Source: Chara braunii (Eukaryota > Streptophyta > Charophyceae > Charales > Characeae). From it: 39,125 bases of DNA. Location of the stretch: positions 657,452 through 696,576 of the forward strand of contig BFEA01000256.1 in assembly GCA_003427395.1 (NCBI GenBank), in the 5' to 3' direction. A program made the position numbers and the translations under genes. The notes beneath the pieces were generated by a model, which worked only from the letters and a program-made list of their open reading frames with translations, was not told the DNA's origin and ran no database searches. Positions 28,989-39,125 of this stretch are shown here, piece by piece (within the stretch, counting starts at the first letter, position 1; each line of letters begins with the position of its first letter).

Positions 28989-29539
28989 GGATCGGTCTGT
29001 CTATATATTGATAGGACGAGGGATCCTTGACACACACAGGGCGGGGTTAAGGGTGTACATGTCTTGAGTCACTTGAGCGGATCCTAGATGTGTGTGTGCG
29101 TAGGAGTGGTAGGATGAGTTTCTATTTGATTGTACATATACGTTTGACTTTTGTTCGCTTGTTTCCTTTTGAGTTTCTTCGTGGGCTACGACCCAGGGGT
29201 AGGACTCAGCTGTGCGATATATGAGACCATTTAGTTACATTTGGTTTTGTGATTCAGAAGCTATTGCTTCTCTGAATGGGATTCGGGAGTTTATAGCACT
29301 CGGGATGTGAGTTTTCCCAGCAAGAGGGGACAGGGGCTGGGTATTTTGTGGGTGTTAGGTGGAGGCTATGTTCCCGAGTGTATTTGGTGAGTGTACAGTG
29401 GGGTTATGAGTCCTACTCGGACAGGCAGGGCATTGAGTTGAGTGCTCGTATTCGATTGTTGAGGGAGGCATTCTACTCCCTGAATGTACAATGAGTTGAG
29501 ATCCTATGGGACTTGTCTTGTGACAATCACATTCACTCT

Positions 29540-29845
29540 CAAATGTGTGGATTTATCTCGATGAATGTTTGGCTTTGTGTGAGAGATGTACATGATACAT
29601 CTCATAGGCATGATTGTGTAAATTGTAAAGTTGCCTACCCTCCGGTATACTCGTGCGGTCCGCTGCGAGCAGACGAGAGGGCAGAGTATAAGGAGGGGGA
29701 GTGCAGCCTGTTTGTGAAAAACTGTGAAAATCCTACGGGATTAATTAATTTAGGAATTTGCATGTTTGGTTATACTAAACATCGTTGCCTAAATTGTGTA
29801 GGGATCCAGAAGGTGGTCCCTCAGCTTGAATTGTTTGATGATTAA
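29540..29845 (+). CDS. Small cysteine-rich ORF (hypothetical)
   Basis: About 102 codons from ATG with around ten cysteines, including two CVNC/CLNC pairs and several histidines. It is more AT-rich than the flanking ORFs. No family was recognised. It could be a small zinc-binding protein of the element or a chance frame; I lean to chance. Confidence 0.2.
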   Translation, partial: QMCGFISMNVWLCVRDVHDTSHRHDCVNCKVAYPPVYSCGPLRADERAEYKEGECSLFVKNCENPTGLINLGICMFGYTKHRCLNCVGIQKVVPQLELFDD

Positions 29846-29848
29846 GAC

Positions 29849-29910
29849 CCCCTTCATAGTTCTGGAAGGTGGGAATTGCATTCTGTGGAGGCCCCTTCAT
29901 GGTTCTGGAA
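29849..29910 (+). repeat. 19-bp direct repeat pair
   Basis: CCCCTTCATAGTTCTGGAA at 29849-29867 recurs at 29892-29910 with one mismatch (A to G), 43 bp apart. Function unknown. Confidence 0.7.
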
Positions 29911-29971
29911 AAGGTCGGGTGAGGAGTCATCCCATAAAGAGGATGGCCGGGAAATCTTTTATGAGAGGCGC

Positions 29972-29989
29972 CCCTTACTAAAGTAAGGG
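29972..29989. repeat. Short 7-bp-stem hairpin
   Basis: CCCTTAC at 29972-29978 pairs with GTAAGGG at 29983-29989 across the loop TAAA. Confidence 0.6.
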
Positions 29990-30388
29990 CGAGTAAAACG
30001 TTGACTGGTATGGAAAGCATTGTTTGTATTGATAAAGTCTGACGAGAAGGAACCATGTTTGCTTGAAGCATTTAAAAAGGGCGAGAAATGCCTCAGGATG
30101 GGCGGCTGCTGGCTCTGATCAAGTCAGGAGCCGCGGCCATGTGAATCCGGCAGGGATGGTTTGTGATTGAGCGAAGGATACCGTGCCTATTATAGAAGGG
30201 CCGGTAAATGCCTTCAGACCCCTGCGTAGTCCCGCAGCGGCCTGTGAGTTTGTTTGTGACGCCCCGCCTGGCCACCTGTGCTAATTCTGAGACATATTTA
30301 AAGGAATACCAAGCTAACGGTAAAACTTAGTGCCACTTGGGCGCAACCCCTAGTGGATGACTGCTAGCCGACACAACCTGGCTCTGGG

Positions 30389-30444
30389 CCCGCAAGGTAA
30401 GAGTTTAAGGGGAGTTGCCCGCCCCAGGGAAATTACCTTGCGGG
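30389..30444. repeat. 12-bp inverted repeat
   Basis: CCCGCAAGGTAA at 30389-30400 pairs perfectly with TTACCTTGCGGG at 30433-30444 across 32 bases. It may form a stem-loop in the 3' region of the element RNA. Confidence 0.75.
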
Positions 30445-33400
30445 ATAAGAGTCGAGTCTTTTGGAAGCCCTGATTGATTGATTATCATGGATATACCTGC
30501 CATTGTATAACCAATGGGAGGATACTGCCGTTAAGGTAACAATGCGGTGGGCCGTAGACCTGGCCCGATCAACCAGGCGATGGTGGGATCAGATGGAGAC
30601 CTGACATTTTTGTACTAGACTGCAGAAAGGGCCGAGAGAGGCTATAAGTTATATATATGCATTTTGCTTGATGGCAAGAAAATTGCTGAAAGAAGGCAAG
30701 AATGTCTTCATAGGTCCCATTCAAAGCCCGCGTCCCTAGTTACGGCTCTGTCTACGAGAAAGAGGCTAACTAGGACACCTAGCGAGAGGCCGGCGATTGT
30801 CTCGGACAAAGGGGAAGAGGGTGGTTTGAGGGCCTTTGGAACTTATGCTGTAGTATTGACGCGTAATACATCGGCGTCCTGGTGTCAGGACAATGGAGAC
30901 CCCGGGGTGAAACCCTGGCAGCATATAGTTATGTTGACACGGTTTGATGTCTGTCGGCTAATCGGATTGGTTCTGATCTCGTCAGCATTTGGAATGTGAG
31001 GGAGTTTATAGCTTTTTGATCTGGCGACGCGACGGGGACGTCGCTTAATATGGTCCGGTAAGCTGTCGGCGCGAGTACCCTTACAAGGGTATCCGCCCTG
31101 GTTTTTGCAAGTGACAGAAAGGCTTGGTTAACCTGGATCTTGAGTGCCCGTGCGGGAAATTGTGAGGGTCACCCACACGTAGGCAAGGGTCTGCCTTGTC
31201 CCGGTAGGGGGTACGTGGGCGCGCAAGTTTAAGGCGTGCGTGTGATTTTTCTGATTGAGTGGGCGGCCGGGGTAGTCGGCCGACGCATACTAAAGCCACG
31301 AGATTGATTAGGGGATGAAGGTCCGTTTTTGGTCGGCGCACGTGACCGACGGTAGGATTGGCGTGCCGGTAGGTGCATGGGACGGCCACGGCGCGGGGCG
31401 GTGGCCCGGCGTTGACGCTTAGGGGCCGTGGGTATGAATGTGGGTCGAAAGAGTGGCCGGAGCGGTATCCTGGCCCGGAGCGCTGTGCGGTACCACCTTG
31501 TAGGCGAAGCCTCGCCTGCTGGTCTCAGGCTTGGGCTTAGCCCTATAGGTTACGGTACTGAACTTTCACCAGGCGGATCCCGGGGTCGAGGCCAGAGCGG
31601 AGCAGCGGAGCGGCGTGGGAGCGAACAAAGGGGTTGAGGGTTCGGCGGGACTATCCCCCTTTTTTATGTCATCAAGGGGGTCCGACCGAGGGTCCGCGNC
31701 GCAAGGCTATGGGAGGATTGGTAGGACCCGCGGCTCGCTTTCCCCTCTAAATGGTCCCCCTTTGGGGGCCACCCCAAAACTTTCCTGCTCAGCCAGAGCC
31801 ATTTAGAAGGCTGGCGACTACATCCTTAGGCCAGCGGCCCTTTCCGTTGGGGATACCCGTATACCTTGGGGGCGCCACGGGGTGATTGTTGCGGGTGGTA
31901 TTTGGGGTATCCNATAACTGTGGGATGAGGCAGAGGAGGTCTACATGGCTATTGCGCCAGGCTGGCGCATGTAAGTCCNGGACTGAACCCGACCGTGAAA
32001 CGAGACGAACGGGAGGGGGGATCTTTGAGTTAGAATCAAATCTTCGTGGCTTCCCTCCCTCTTGTCCCCAAGACCGGCCAACTTGCTAACNCGGCCNTTG
32101 GGGAGACCTGGTTGGCCATCGTATAAGCCCGGAACGAACCCGGACNCNGATCGNGCGCGGNTACAGANGAAAACNGGGATNGGTGGGTAGAATAAATTGT
32201 GGGGACTGAGTCTTGTGATTGTTTGAATCTGGCCCCGGGCGAAGGTTAGATTTTCGGAGGAAGGGCCGGATCCACATAGGCCTGCTGACGATGCAGGACG
32301 GAACCGGAGGCTGCTCGAACGACGAAAGCGTGCGGGGCAAGGCCCCGGCCAAAAGTCCCTCGGACAGTCCTCGAGGCAGGGCTGATTCGCAAAAGGGGGG
32401 GTGACACGCGAGGAGTCCGGGGATGAACCCGGATGTGGACAGGGTCAGGTGCGGGCGCAAGGGGGGAAAGTAGAAGGAGGACCGTCTTGCCTTCAGAGGA
32501 GCCGCGCGGCGCCGCCCCGGTCGAGGAGCCCCTCCCAGAGTTGTAAGACCCGAAGATGCAAAGAAGGTTAGCATGGTCCCTGCGGGCACGCCGGCGGGTA
32601 TAAGTTCGGAGGAGTTTACTTGTTACCGGTTTTTGCTTATTCGCCGAGAAAATTCTCCTGGCCGCGGCGTGCTGCAGTCAGACGCGGAGCGTTAGTTCGG
32701 GTTGACATCAACCAGGTGGCGGGGGCCACCATGGGGAACGAAGGCTGGGCGTAGCGAGGGGTGAGGAACCCGCTCGGTTCTAGGTGGTTCTAAGCGAAGG
32801 AGAAGGGGATTTGGGGGGTTTGGACGCTTGCGAATGCAGTGGCGAAGTCGGATTGGGGAGTGGGGGAGTGTAAGGAGTGTTAGTAGGGAAGGCAGAGTGT
32901 GCGAGGCTATGGCGCGGAGTAGAGCGAAGCACTGTAATGAAGTCGGCAGCGGGGAATCGAAGTAGCAGGCTGGCAATAGAAAGAGGGACTTAGAAGTAGA
33001 CGGGTGGGGAAAAGTCACACGTACCCGGGTCGGCTCCGCGTGGAGGACACTGTCTTGTTCTGCAGATTCGGTGAGTAACGCGTGAGCGACTGCGTGGTTT
33101 GAGGCTTATGGGTCGACCGACACGTACAAGCGAATGTGTGTGTCGGAGTTCCGACGAAAGGTTCACCCGAGTTGGCTTGTCTTGCTGATGGAAGTGTCGA
33201 AAGAGTAGTTGCGAAGGGGGAAATCTTACCAGGAGTACGAGCCTTGCACAAAGACAGCATGGAGGTGGATGAACCTGGCGCTCGTTTGTGACCGGTTGCT
33301 TTCGAAGTAGGAAATGGTGAAGGGAAGAGTGGCGCGAGTGGGCGGAAGCCGCACGTGTGATGCTGGACGGGGCCGGTCGGTAAGAGAAGCAGGGCGGGGT

Positions 33401-35178
33401 TCTTGACCACTGTGGTTTGGTTGGCGGGCTCGAGTTTCACAAAAGGTCAGTAGGTAGGGAGATTGGCAAGGGGATCTGTGCGCGGTGGCCATGGACGAGG
33501 GTTGAAGGGAGGAGGAAGGAGGACATAGCTCTCAACTCAAGGTAGAATAGGGAGGGGTACGAGGTGATCCCGGGGGGTTGGCCCCGAGCGAGTCGGATGG
33601 CAGGCTCAGAATGAAGGATAGGGAAGAGTGAGGAAAGGTCAGAGAGGCTGAGGTAAAGTTGCGGGAAGGAGCAGGTACGGCCTGTTGCCGCGTAGACTCG
33701 GATAGGACAGGATGCTGTTTAGAGGTTCTAGCACGGGGCGAATCTGAATGTGCAGTTAGATCTGGGCGGCGGTTAGCGTGGAAGGAGTTGGCGAAGGTAG
33801 AGTTTGTGTGGCATTCAGGCGGAAGCTCACGTATTGAGGACTAATCTCGGCGGTAAAATCATTCGACTTGCTCATCCTACCGTTTGAGTTGGCGTGAGGT
33901 CGGCGACGCAGGCTGCAGGGTTGCCTGTTCACCGGTGCGCTGGGCATCTCCCTAGATCGGAGGGTTGCCCATCGTTCTCGATATGCTGCTCGGAGCCAAA
34001 TGGGGTAACCGGAGACGGAATTGCCATCCTGCAGATGGGGGCTTAAGAAGACGACAATGTGCAGGTTTGACATGCCATGCGGGCTGGTGCTACTGATGCG
34101 GCTCTCCTACAGCAAACTGCATAACCTTGCTGGGTAGTTGGGTTATGCCTCGTTGGGCGCTTGTCACGCACCAGCTGGGTATGTGCTGGGCAGATTTGCA
34201 CCGCCAAGAGCGTCGGGTCTTGCTATAAGAACTGTTGTTGTGCGCCTTGCTGCCTACAGCGACTCCAATCGTCTCACAGACAAAGTTGGGCTTGTGTTGA
34301 GTTGCTACGTTGTCTAGGCAGGGTTGTTGGAGGTCGGAGGGGAGGCTGAGCTTACTTGTGCAGCTGTCGTTAGTTGGTAAGGCTTGTTGCAGTGGCACGA
34401 CTGTTGCTGCTACTGGGGCCGCGGTGCCGCCTGTAACCGTAGCCAAGTTGGGCGACCGTGATGGAGATCATTTCCGCGAGTCAGAGAGACATCAGAGAGT
34501 AACTTGGATAGGTTGACTTTCGTACGGGACCAGGCTACTGCTGTAGTCCAGTGGAGTGATATTGTGTTTTGAGTCACTGCGATTTTTGGGGAGTCCATCA
34601 GGAGGACCTGTCTCAGCAGTTTGACCGCATTTGACTGAGTTGTTGCGCCTTTGACCATCATTGTCGGGCCCTCAGGCGCCGAAGACTTAAAGACCCTCTC
34701 GCGCGAGTCTGATTTTACTCTTCTAACTGAGAGTCTTATCCCTTCTCCCTCTGTCCTTCTCCCTCTAAAGTCTGGTCCTTTGTCTCTAAGAGGAAGGCGG
34801 CAGGCGGACGTGTGACCCGTAATCCACGCCAAGGCCTCTGTGGGAGGCTGGTCCCACCGATTGCGGGAGCCCTGCCGGGGCTCAGGCGGAGTCCTGGAGG
34901 CAGGGAACTGAGTGGTAATCCCTTGACTCCCTCTATAAACCCAACTATAACCCCTACCTGTACATCTCTCTATGTTTGATTGAGCGTATTGAGTGGATCC
35001 TGTACTCTGATTTTGGTTTGGCTGTCAGGACCTAAGTCAGACTGAAGTAAAGGAGTGTGTGTGCAATCTCAGCTTCAGTTTTGTTGATTGCTTGAAGGCA
35101 GATTGTGAATGAGGTGGGTTGCATCTGGGGGAAGGTTGGGAGGAAGGCAGTATTGTGTGTAGATTGACTGGGTCACTA

Positions 35179-36159
35179 AGGATGGGAGGTCCCCTTAAGT
35201 TTGGGGAAGCTCGACACTTTGTTTATTCTTGGTTTGTATGGAGCCTCAGGCCGCTTTACAAGTTTAGGTAGCCTGAAGCTCTGGAGGGTGGGATGGCCCC
35301 ATAAGTTTGGGGAGACCTGGTGCTGTGAACTGTATGGAGGGTCAAGACGCTCTATAAGTTTAGGTNTCCTGACTGCTCTGACTTGTGNGGATTTGACTNT
35401 GAGTGGGTTTCAGGGACCCAAGGCGCTCTATAAGTTTAGGTGCCTTGGGTTGCCTCGTTTACTTGGGATTCTCTCAGTTTCTTTGGTTCTGAACAAGGAG
35501 GTCTGAGCCGCTCTATAAGTTTAGGTGGCTCAGCCCTTCTTCTGTTTTGTTTTGAGGGAATAATCTTGGCAAGGGACGGGCCGCTCTATAAGTTTAGGTA
35601 TCCTGTCTCACTACCTAGCTGAGGATCAGACCACTCTATAAACTCTTCTTCTGTTTAGGTAGCCCTTCTTCTGTTTCAGAGAGAAACAAACCTAGATGAG
35701 GATCAGACCACTCTATAAGCTTAGGTGGCCTCACCCAATGCCTCGCAAATGTTGGAACCCAATACATATAACTTGGCTATATTGTACTACTATGCTATTA
35801 AGAACAGGCTAGTCAAGCCGCTCTATAAGTTTAGGTAGCCTGACTATAGCTTATCACAACTAAAGAGAGTATAATTAAGAGATATAATTGAAGGTAAGTG
35901 TGGACAGGCTGAGCAATGTTCTAAGTTGAGCGGCTCAGCCTTATGTCCCTTTGAAGACTAAGTTCAGAGAGGTATATACAATTTGGNTATNCAAACAGTT
36001 TAGGGCNACTAGAGTGGTNTNGTCACACGCCCAAAGAAGAAGAGAAGTAGTTGTGCCCTCTGTTTGTGTATACTTNGCCAAGTCAGAACGCTCTATAAGT
36101 TTAGGTATTCTGACTTTGGGNCTGGNTAAGTTGGGNGNNCTCTGTAAGTTCAGGTGCCC
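35179..36159 (+). repeat. Stem-loop array, right LTR copy
   Basis: This is identical by eye to 14985-15965, including the same N positions, so it adds no independent evidence of conservation beyond the left copy. Confidence 0.8.
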
Positions 36160-36448
36160 TNACTNATGTCTNATGTAAGTTGGGTATAAAGGGGTAACTC
36201 ACTGAGAAAGCNTGAACTACTGGTTGCTGAAAGAACTTGGGAATGNCGAGAGTACTTACCTTTGTGGTTTGNCCTGCATGTGGCTGAGTGAGACTACTAC
36301 TTGGTCTGGGTTTCAGGTTGACAGGTAGTTGCTTTAGAGGCTCGCCACGTGCTAGAGCGATAGGAGTTAGGTCAATTTCTGCATTTGCTGAGTTGACTTT
36401 ATTTTACTTAGACCGATTTTTGCATTTCCTGAGGCTGGTTACTATACT

Positions 36449-37064
36449 TGGACCTGTATAAATTCTGGTAAGCTACTTTTCCTACGGGAAGCACTGCCAA
36501 AATTTCAACAAATTCAAGGAGTTAGATAAATTTTGACTTGCCAAAGTTTAGCTCGTCCTTTCGTCATATCTGAGTTAGTAAAAATCTGGAACGCCTCCTT
36601 TTCTAAAGGGAATGCTGCCCAAATTTTTCCTAATTCAGAGAGTTAGACAAAATTGGGCTTTGGGATGTCAGAGTTAGTCTCAGGTTCTAAGCTTGGCTTT
36701 GTATGAATTTTGGGAAAGCACTTTTCTAGGGCGAGTGCTGCCGAAATTTATGCAAAACTAAGGAGTTAGTCAAAACTTGTCTAAGTTAAACTCAAGTTGC
36801 CTTGTGAGTTCATATCTGACCTAGTATAAATTTGGGAAGTCTCCCTTTCTAAAGGGAGTACTATCCAAATTTCTACTAATTCAGGGAGTTAGATAGAATC
36901 TGGTTTTTCAGAGTTGAAGATTATTTTTGTTTTTATATTTGGGCTGATATAAACTTTGGAGAGACACTTTTCTTACGGGAAGCGCTGCCGAAATTTTCTT
37001 GATTTAAAGAAGCTAGATTATATTTTGACAGATGGCGATTCTGGCGATCCACCCTTAATAGGGG
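36449..37064 (+). repeat. 123-bp tandem units, right LTR copy
   Basis: Five units matching 16255-16870 with the same spacing and no difference seen by eye. Confidence 0.75.
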
Positions 37065-39125
37065 AGATTTAGCCAGGGTCTGCCTTCGCTTTGGGCGCCG
37101 CCTCGAGGTAGATTCAGGCTTAGCTAGCTAGGAAGATTTGAGTGAGAATATGTTATGGAGTTGTATTCTCCATGCGCTCGTGATCTCAGCTTGGGGATTA
37201 GCCTGTCATGTTTTACAGGTCGTCTTGATCGTTCGATTCAAGATCAAGACTAGATTCAACTTGATCCCTGGAGGATCGTCTTCTGTTATTACTGATAACA
37301 GGTCGGTTGCCGATTCGTCAGCCTTCGACTCAATTTCAACTCATTCCCCATACTCAACCTAAAAGGCTTTAGCCCTGGTGGTTTTTACTATTTGTTAAGG
37401 GTTCCACACGGACTTTTATTGAATGGCCATTTAACAAAGGTACTGAGTATTTAACTGAGGTTGATTGGGCTGGCAGTTGGGTCTTGCATGGCTAAAGCGA
37501 AGGGGTATGAGCATAGAGAATGGTTGGGGTTGACTCCGTGTAGTGCGTGTTTTGTCGCTTGATTCTTGGTGTGGTTGCAGGTATGTCATGTGGCTCGGAT
37601 TTTTGATTTGGACTGCCTGCTATTTTATATACATATACATGGTTGTGAGGAGTCTCACTGTGCCTGTGAGAAGTGATCGTCATAACTCTATCCCCCATTC
37701 TGTATGTATGCGTGGATATACGTATGATGAGTGTTCGGGGGGGCCAAAAAGGTCATGTTAGCAGCTGCGTGAGAGCTGGGATTGAGGGACACGGAAGACC
37801 CTCCCTCCTGCCTATTTTGCGTCTTGGGGATTTCTTAGTCGGACGTTGGTCCTGGGCCAGGATTCGAGATCCTTGTCCAGGACATCCCAAGCCCTAGGCC
37901 CTGAAGAGGAGGGTCCTCCCCTTGCATGGAGCCTATTTACTTTGGCCGGCGGGACACTCCACCTGAAAGGCGGGAACGTCGCGAGGGCCGAACTGCGTGT
38001 TCTTCAGCCGTTTAATATCGTGAGGGGTAACCCCTTGCAATGAGTTCCTTCAACCATTCAATATTGCGAGGCCTAAGTCGCGGTTACCACATATGATTGG
38101 CATCAGTGGTTGGTATAGGGTTGGCCTGCGGCCGCGCAGTTTTATATCAGAGCCCTGTGCGCAACGCCTCGCCGCCCCGGCGTCTAAACGTTAGGGGACC
38201 GTCGGGCTTGCGCGTAGGCGCAGCGCTTAGGATTATTATAGGCCGTCGGCACAGCCCATAGAGGGGAAGTGTGTCCCAAGGCCATGAGTTTTTGTTTTAA
38301 GGGTCAGGAGACCTTTGCCCTATCCCCTCTTCTTGGATTTGTGCGAGTCTTGTTGCTTCTTAGGGATTTTCATGGTTGGACGTTGTAGTCCGTGGCAGCC
38401 GTCAAAGTCAAACCCCTTGACTTTCGCCCAGGCCCCGGGGAGGACTCACCCCTAGGGCCGCGAGAGACGACTAGCACCACAGGCATGGGCCTGTGTACCA
38501 CCAACTCTGCATAAGGGTAAAGAAGAGGGTGTGTGGTCTTCAACCGCGCATGGCGGTTGTCCAGCGTCGAGAGATTAACCCTCAAGGCGCGTGTCAGCCG
38601 ATACTTGAGTATCGAACGCGACCCTCGAGATTAACGAGGACCGCACGAGTATGGGTACCACGTGGTACGCCATCGTTGAGACCGCTTGCATGCGCTTGCA
38701 TCACGAGTCGATATGAGTTAGCCCTGCGTCCGCGCGATTTTTATACTAAGTCTCGCGAGTGACGCCTATCCTATTTCCGCGTCGGGAAGTTATGGGTTGG
38801 CTACCGAGGGGCTAGGAGCGTTGCCGCGTTGTTTGCATTGTGTCATTCCGTGTGTATGTGTGCGTGTTGTTGTCGTATGGTTGTGGTGCTCGCGTGGGGT
38901 GTGGGATGCGTCCTAGTCGACCGACGACGAGTCGCGCTTGGGACTTCAGCCCCCCAAGATGTCGGTTCGCGTGCCGGTTCGATAGGCGTATTACCGCGCG
39001 TACCCCCTATGCTACAGCGAACAAGAAACGCCCTCGGCTGGTCCACCTCTGCGATTGCAACCGAGTAGCTTTCGTATTGTGGACTGGTAGCTCGGCGGGG
39101 ATACGCCCACCGAAGGGAGGTGACA

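Larger units (their letters stand above)
28989..31063 (+). other. Element 2 3' noncoding region
   Basis: About 2.1 kb with no supported gene. A cysteine-rich frame (from ATG 29540 to 29845, about 102 codons) is the only protein-like frame and has no known family. The region holds a 19-bp direct repeat (29849-29867 and 29892-29910), a CCCTTAC/GTAAGGG hairpin (29972-29989), a 12-bp inverted repeat (30389-30444) and TGTGACGCCCC near 30256. No polypurine tract lies directly before the 3' LTR; the nearest purine-rich run is at about 30990-31004. Confidence 0.5.
10870..39125 (+). mobile_element. Element 2: giant nested LTR retrotransposon
   Basis: Two direct repeats starting with the same TGTCGGCGCGA at 10870 and 31064 flank gag, protease, RT, RNase H, integrase and an extra gag-like ORF. 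A tRNA-Asp-type PBS sits just inside the left repeat. The left edge interrupts the integrase of element 1, which is the mark of a real insertion. If the 3' LTR ends like the 5' LTR, it would end near 39331, giving about 28.5 kb. The candidate 5-bp target duplication is AGCGT (10865-10869); its partner lies outside the window. The order RT-RH-IN makes it Ty3/gypsy-like. Pol is broken, so it is likely non-autonomous now. Confidence 0.88.
31064..39125 (+). repeat. 3' LTR of element 2 (cut by window end)
   Basis: It starts TGTCGGCGCGAG at 31064 and parallels the left LTR to the window end, which corresponds to left position 18914. Copies of the hairpin array (about 35179-36159), 123-bp units (about 36449-37064), TATA box (34933) and G-box palindrome (38655) are present. 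It has about 15 differences in the first 320 bases, then none visible for about 2.5 kb, a few at 33714-34140 and 34630-34735, and many after about 37740, including an insertion near 37800. Predicted end is near 39331. Confidence 0.85.

Noticed and set aside
10870-39125. Segmental tandem duplication instead of LTRs
   Set aside because: The PBS next to the left repeat, the full gag-pol order between the repeats and the break in element 1 integrase fit LTRs better.

Overview
The window looks like nuclear repeat DNA of a plant-lineage eukaryote. My best guess is a charophyte green alga such as Chara braunii. That rests on plant-type Ty3/gypsy elements, G-boxes, a primer-binding site complementary to tRNA-Asp, the general look of the gag proteins and the draft-style single N bases; no database was searched. 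I see no host gene, rRNA or tRNA that I can defend. Almost everything recognisable is two LTR retrotransposons, the second inserted into the integrase gene of the first.

Region 1 (1-5.5 kb) is mostly noncoding. It holds a 230-bp inverted repeat (1046-1275 and 5176-5405), four G-box sites, a perfect 26-bp hairpin (5089-5145) and a minus-strand chain of three overlapping reading frames (5338 to 3979) that looks like one broken gene. It may include the 5' LTR or leader of element 1, but I could not fix an LTR boundary or primer-binding site.

Region 2 (about 5.5-10.87 kb) is element 1, a decayed Ty3/gypsy element on the + strand: gag with a CCHC knuckle, aspartic protease, reverse transcriptase, RNase H, a PHD-finger-like segment, then the integrase zinc domain and core. 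It carries several stops and frameshifts and ends abruptly at 10869, 28 bases past the catalytic Glu codon of integrase.

Region 3 (10.87 kb to beyond the window) is element 2, a giant nested element on the + strand. Its 5' LTR runs from 10870 to about 19120 (8.25 kb). A PBS resembling the tRNA-Asp type follows at 19123-19140, then gag, protease, RT/RNase H, integrase, a second long gag-like ORF (26325-28988), a 2-kb noncoding tail, and the 3' LTR from 31064, which is cut by the window end. If the second LTR has the same end, the element is about 28.5 kb. The LTRs are full of structure: about a dozen hairpins with a conserved 17-nt loop and different but self-complementary stems, five tandem 123-bp units, and GC-stem hairpins with AT-rich loops.

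Two cautions. The two LTR copies share every ambiguous base (N) at matching positions and are identical over long blocks, yet about 5% different elsewhere, so the assembly probably used one consensus for both copies. The pol genes of both elements are broken, while gag and the second gag-like ORF of element 2 are open, so neither element looks autonomous as assembled.
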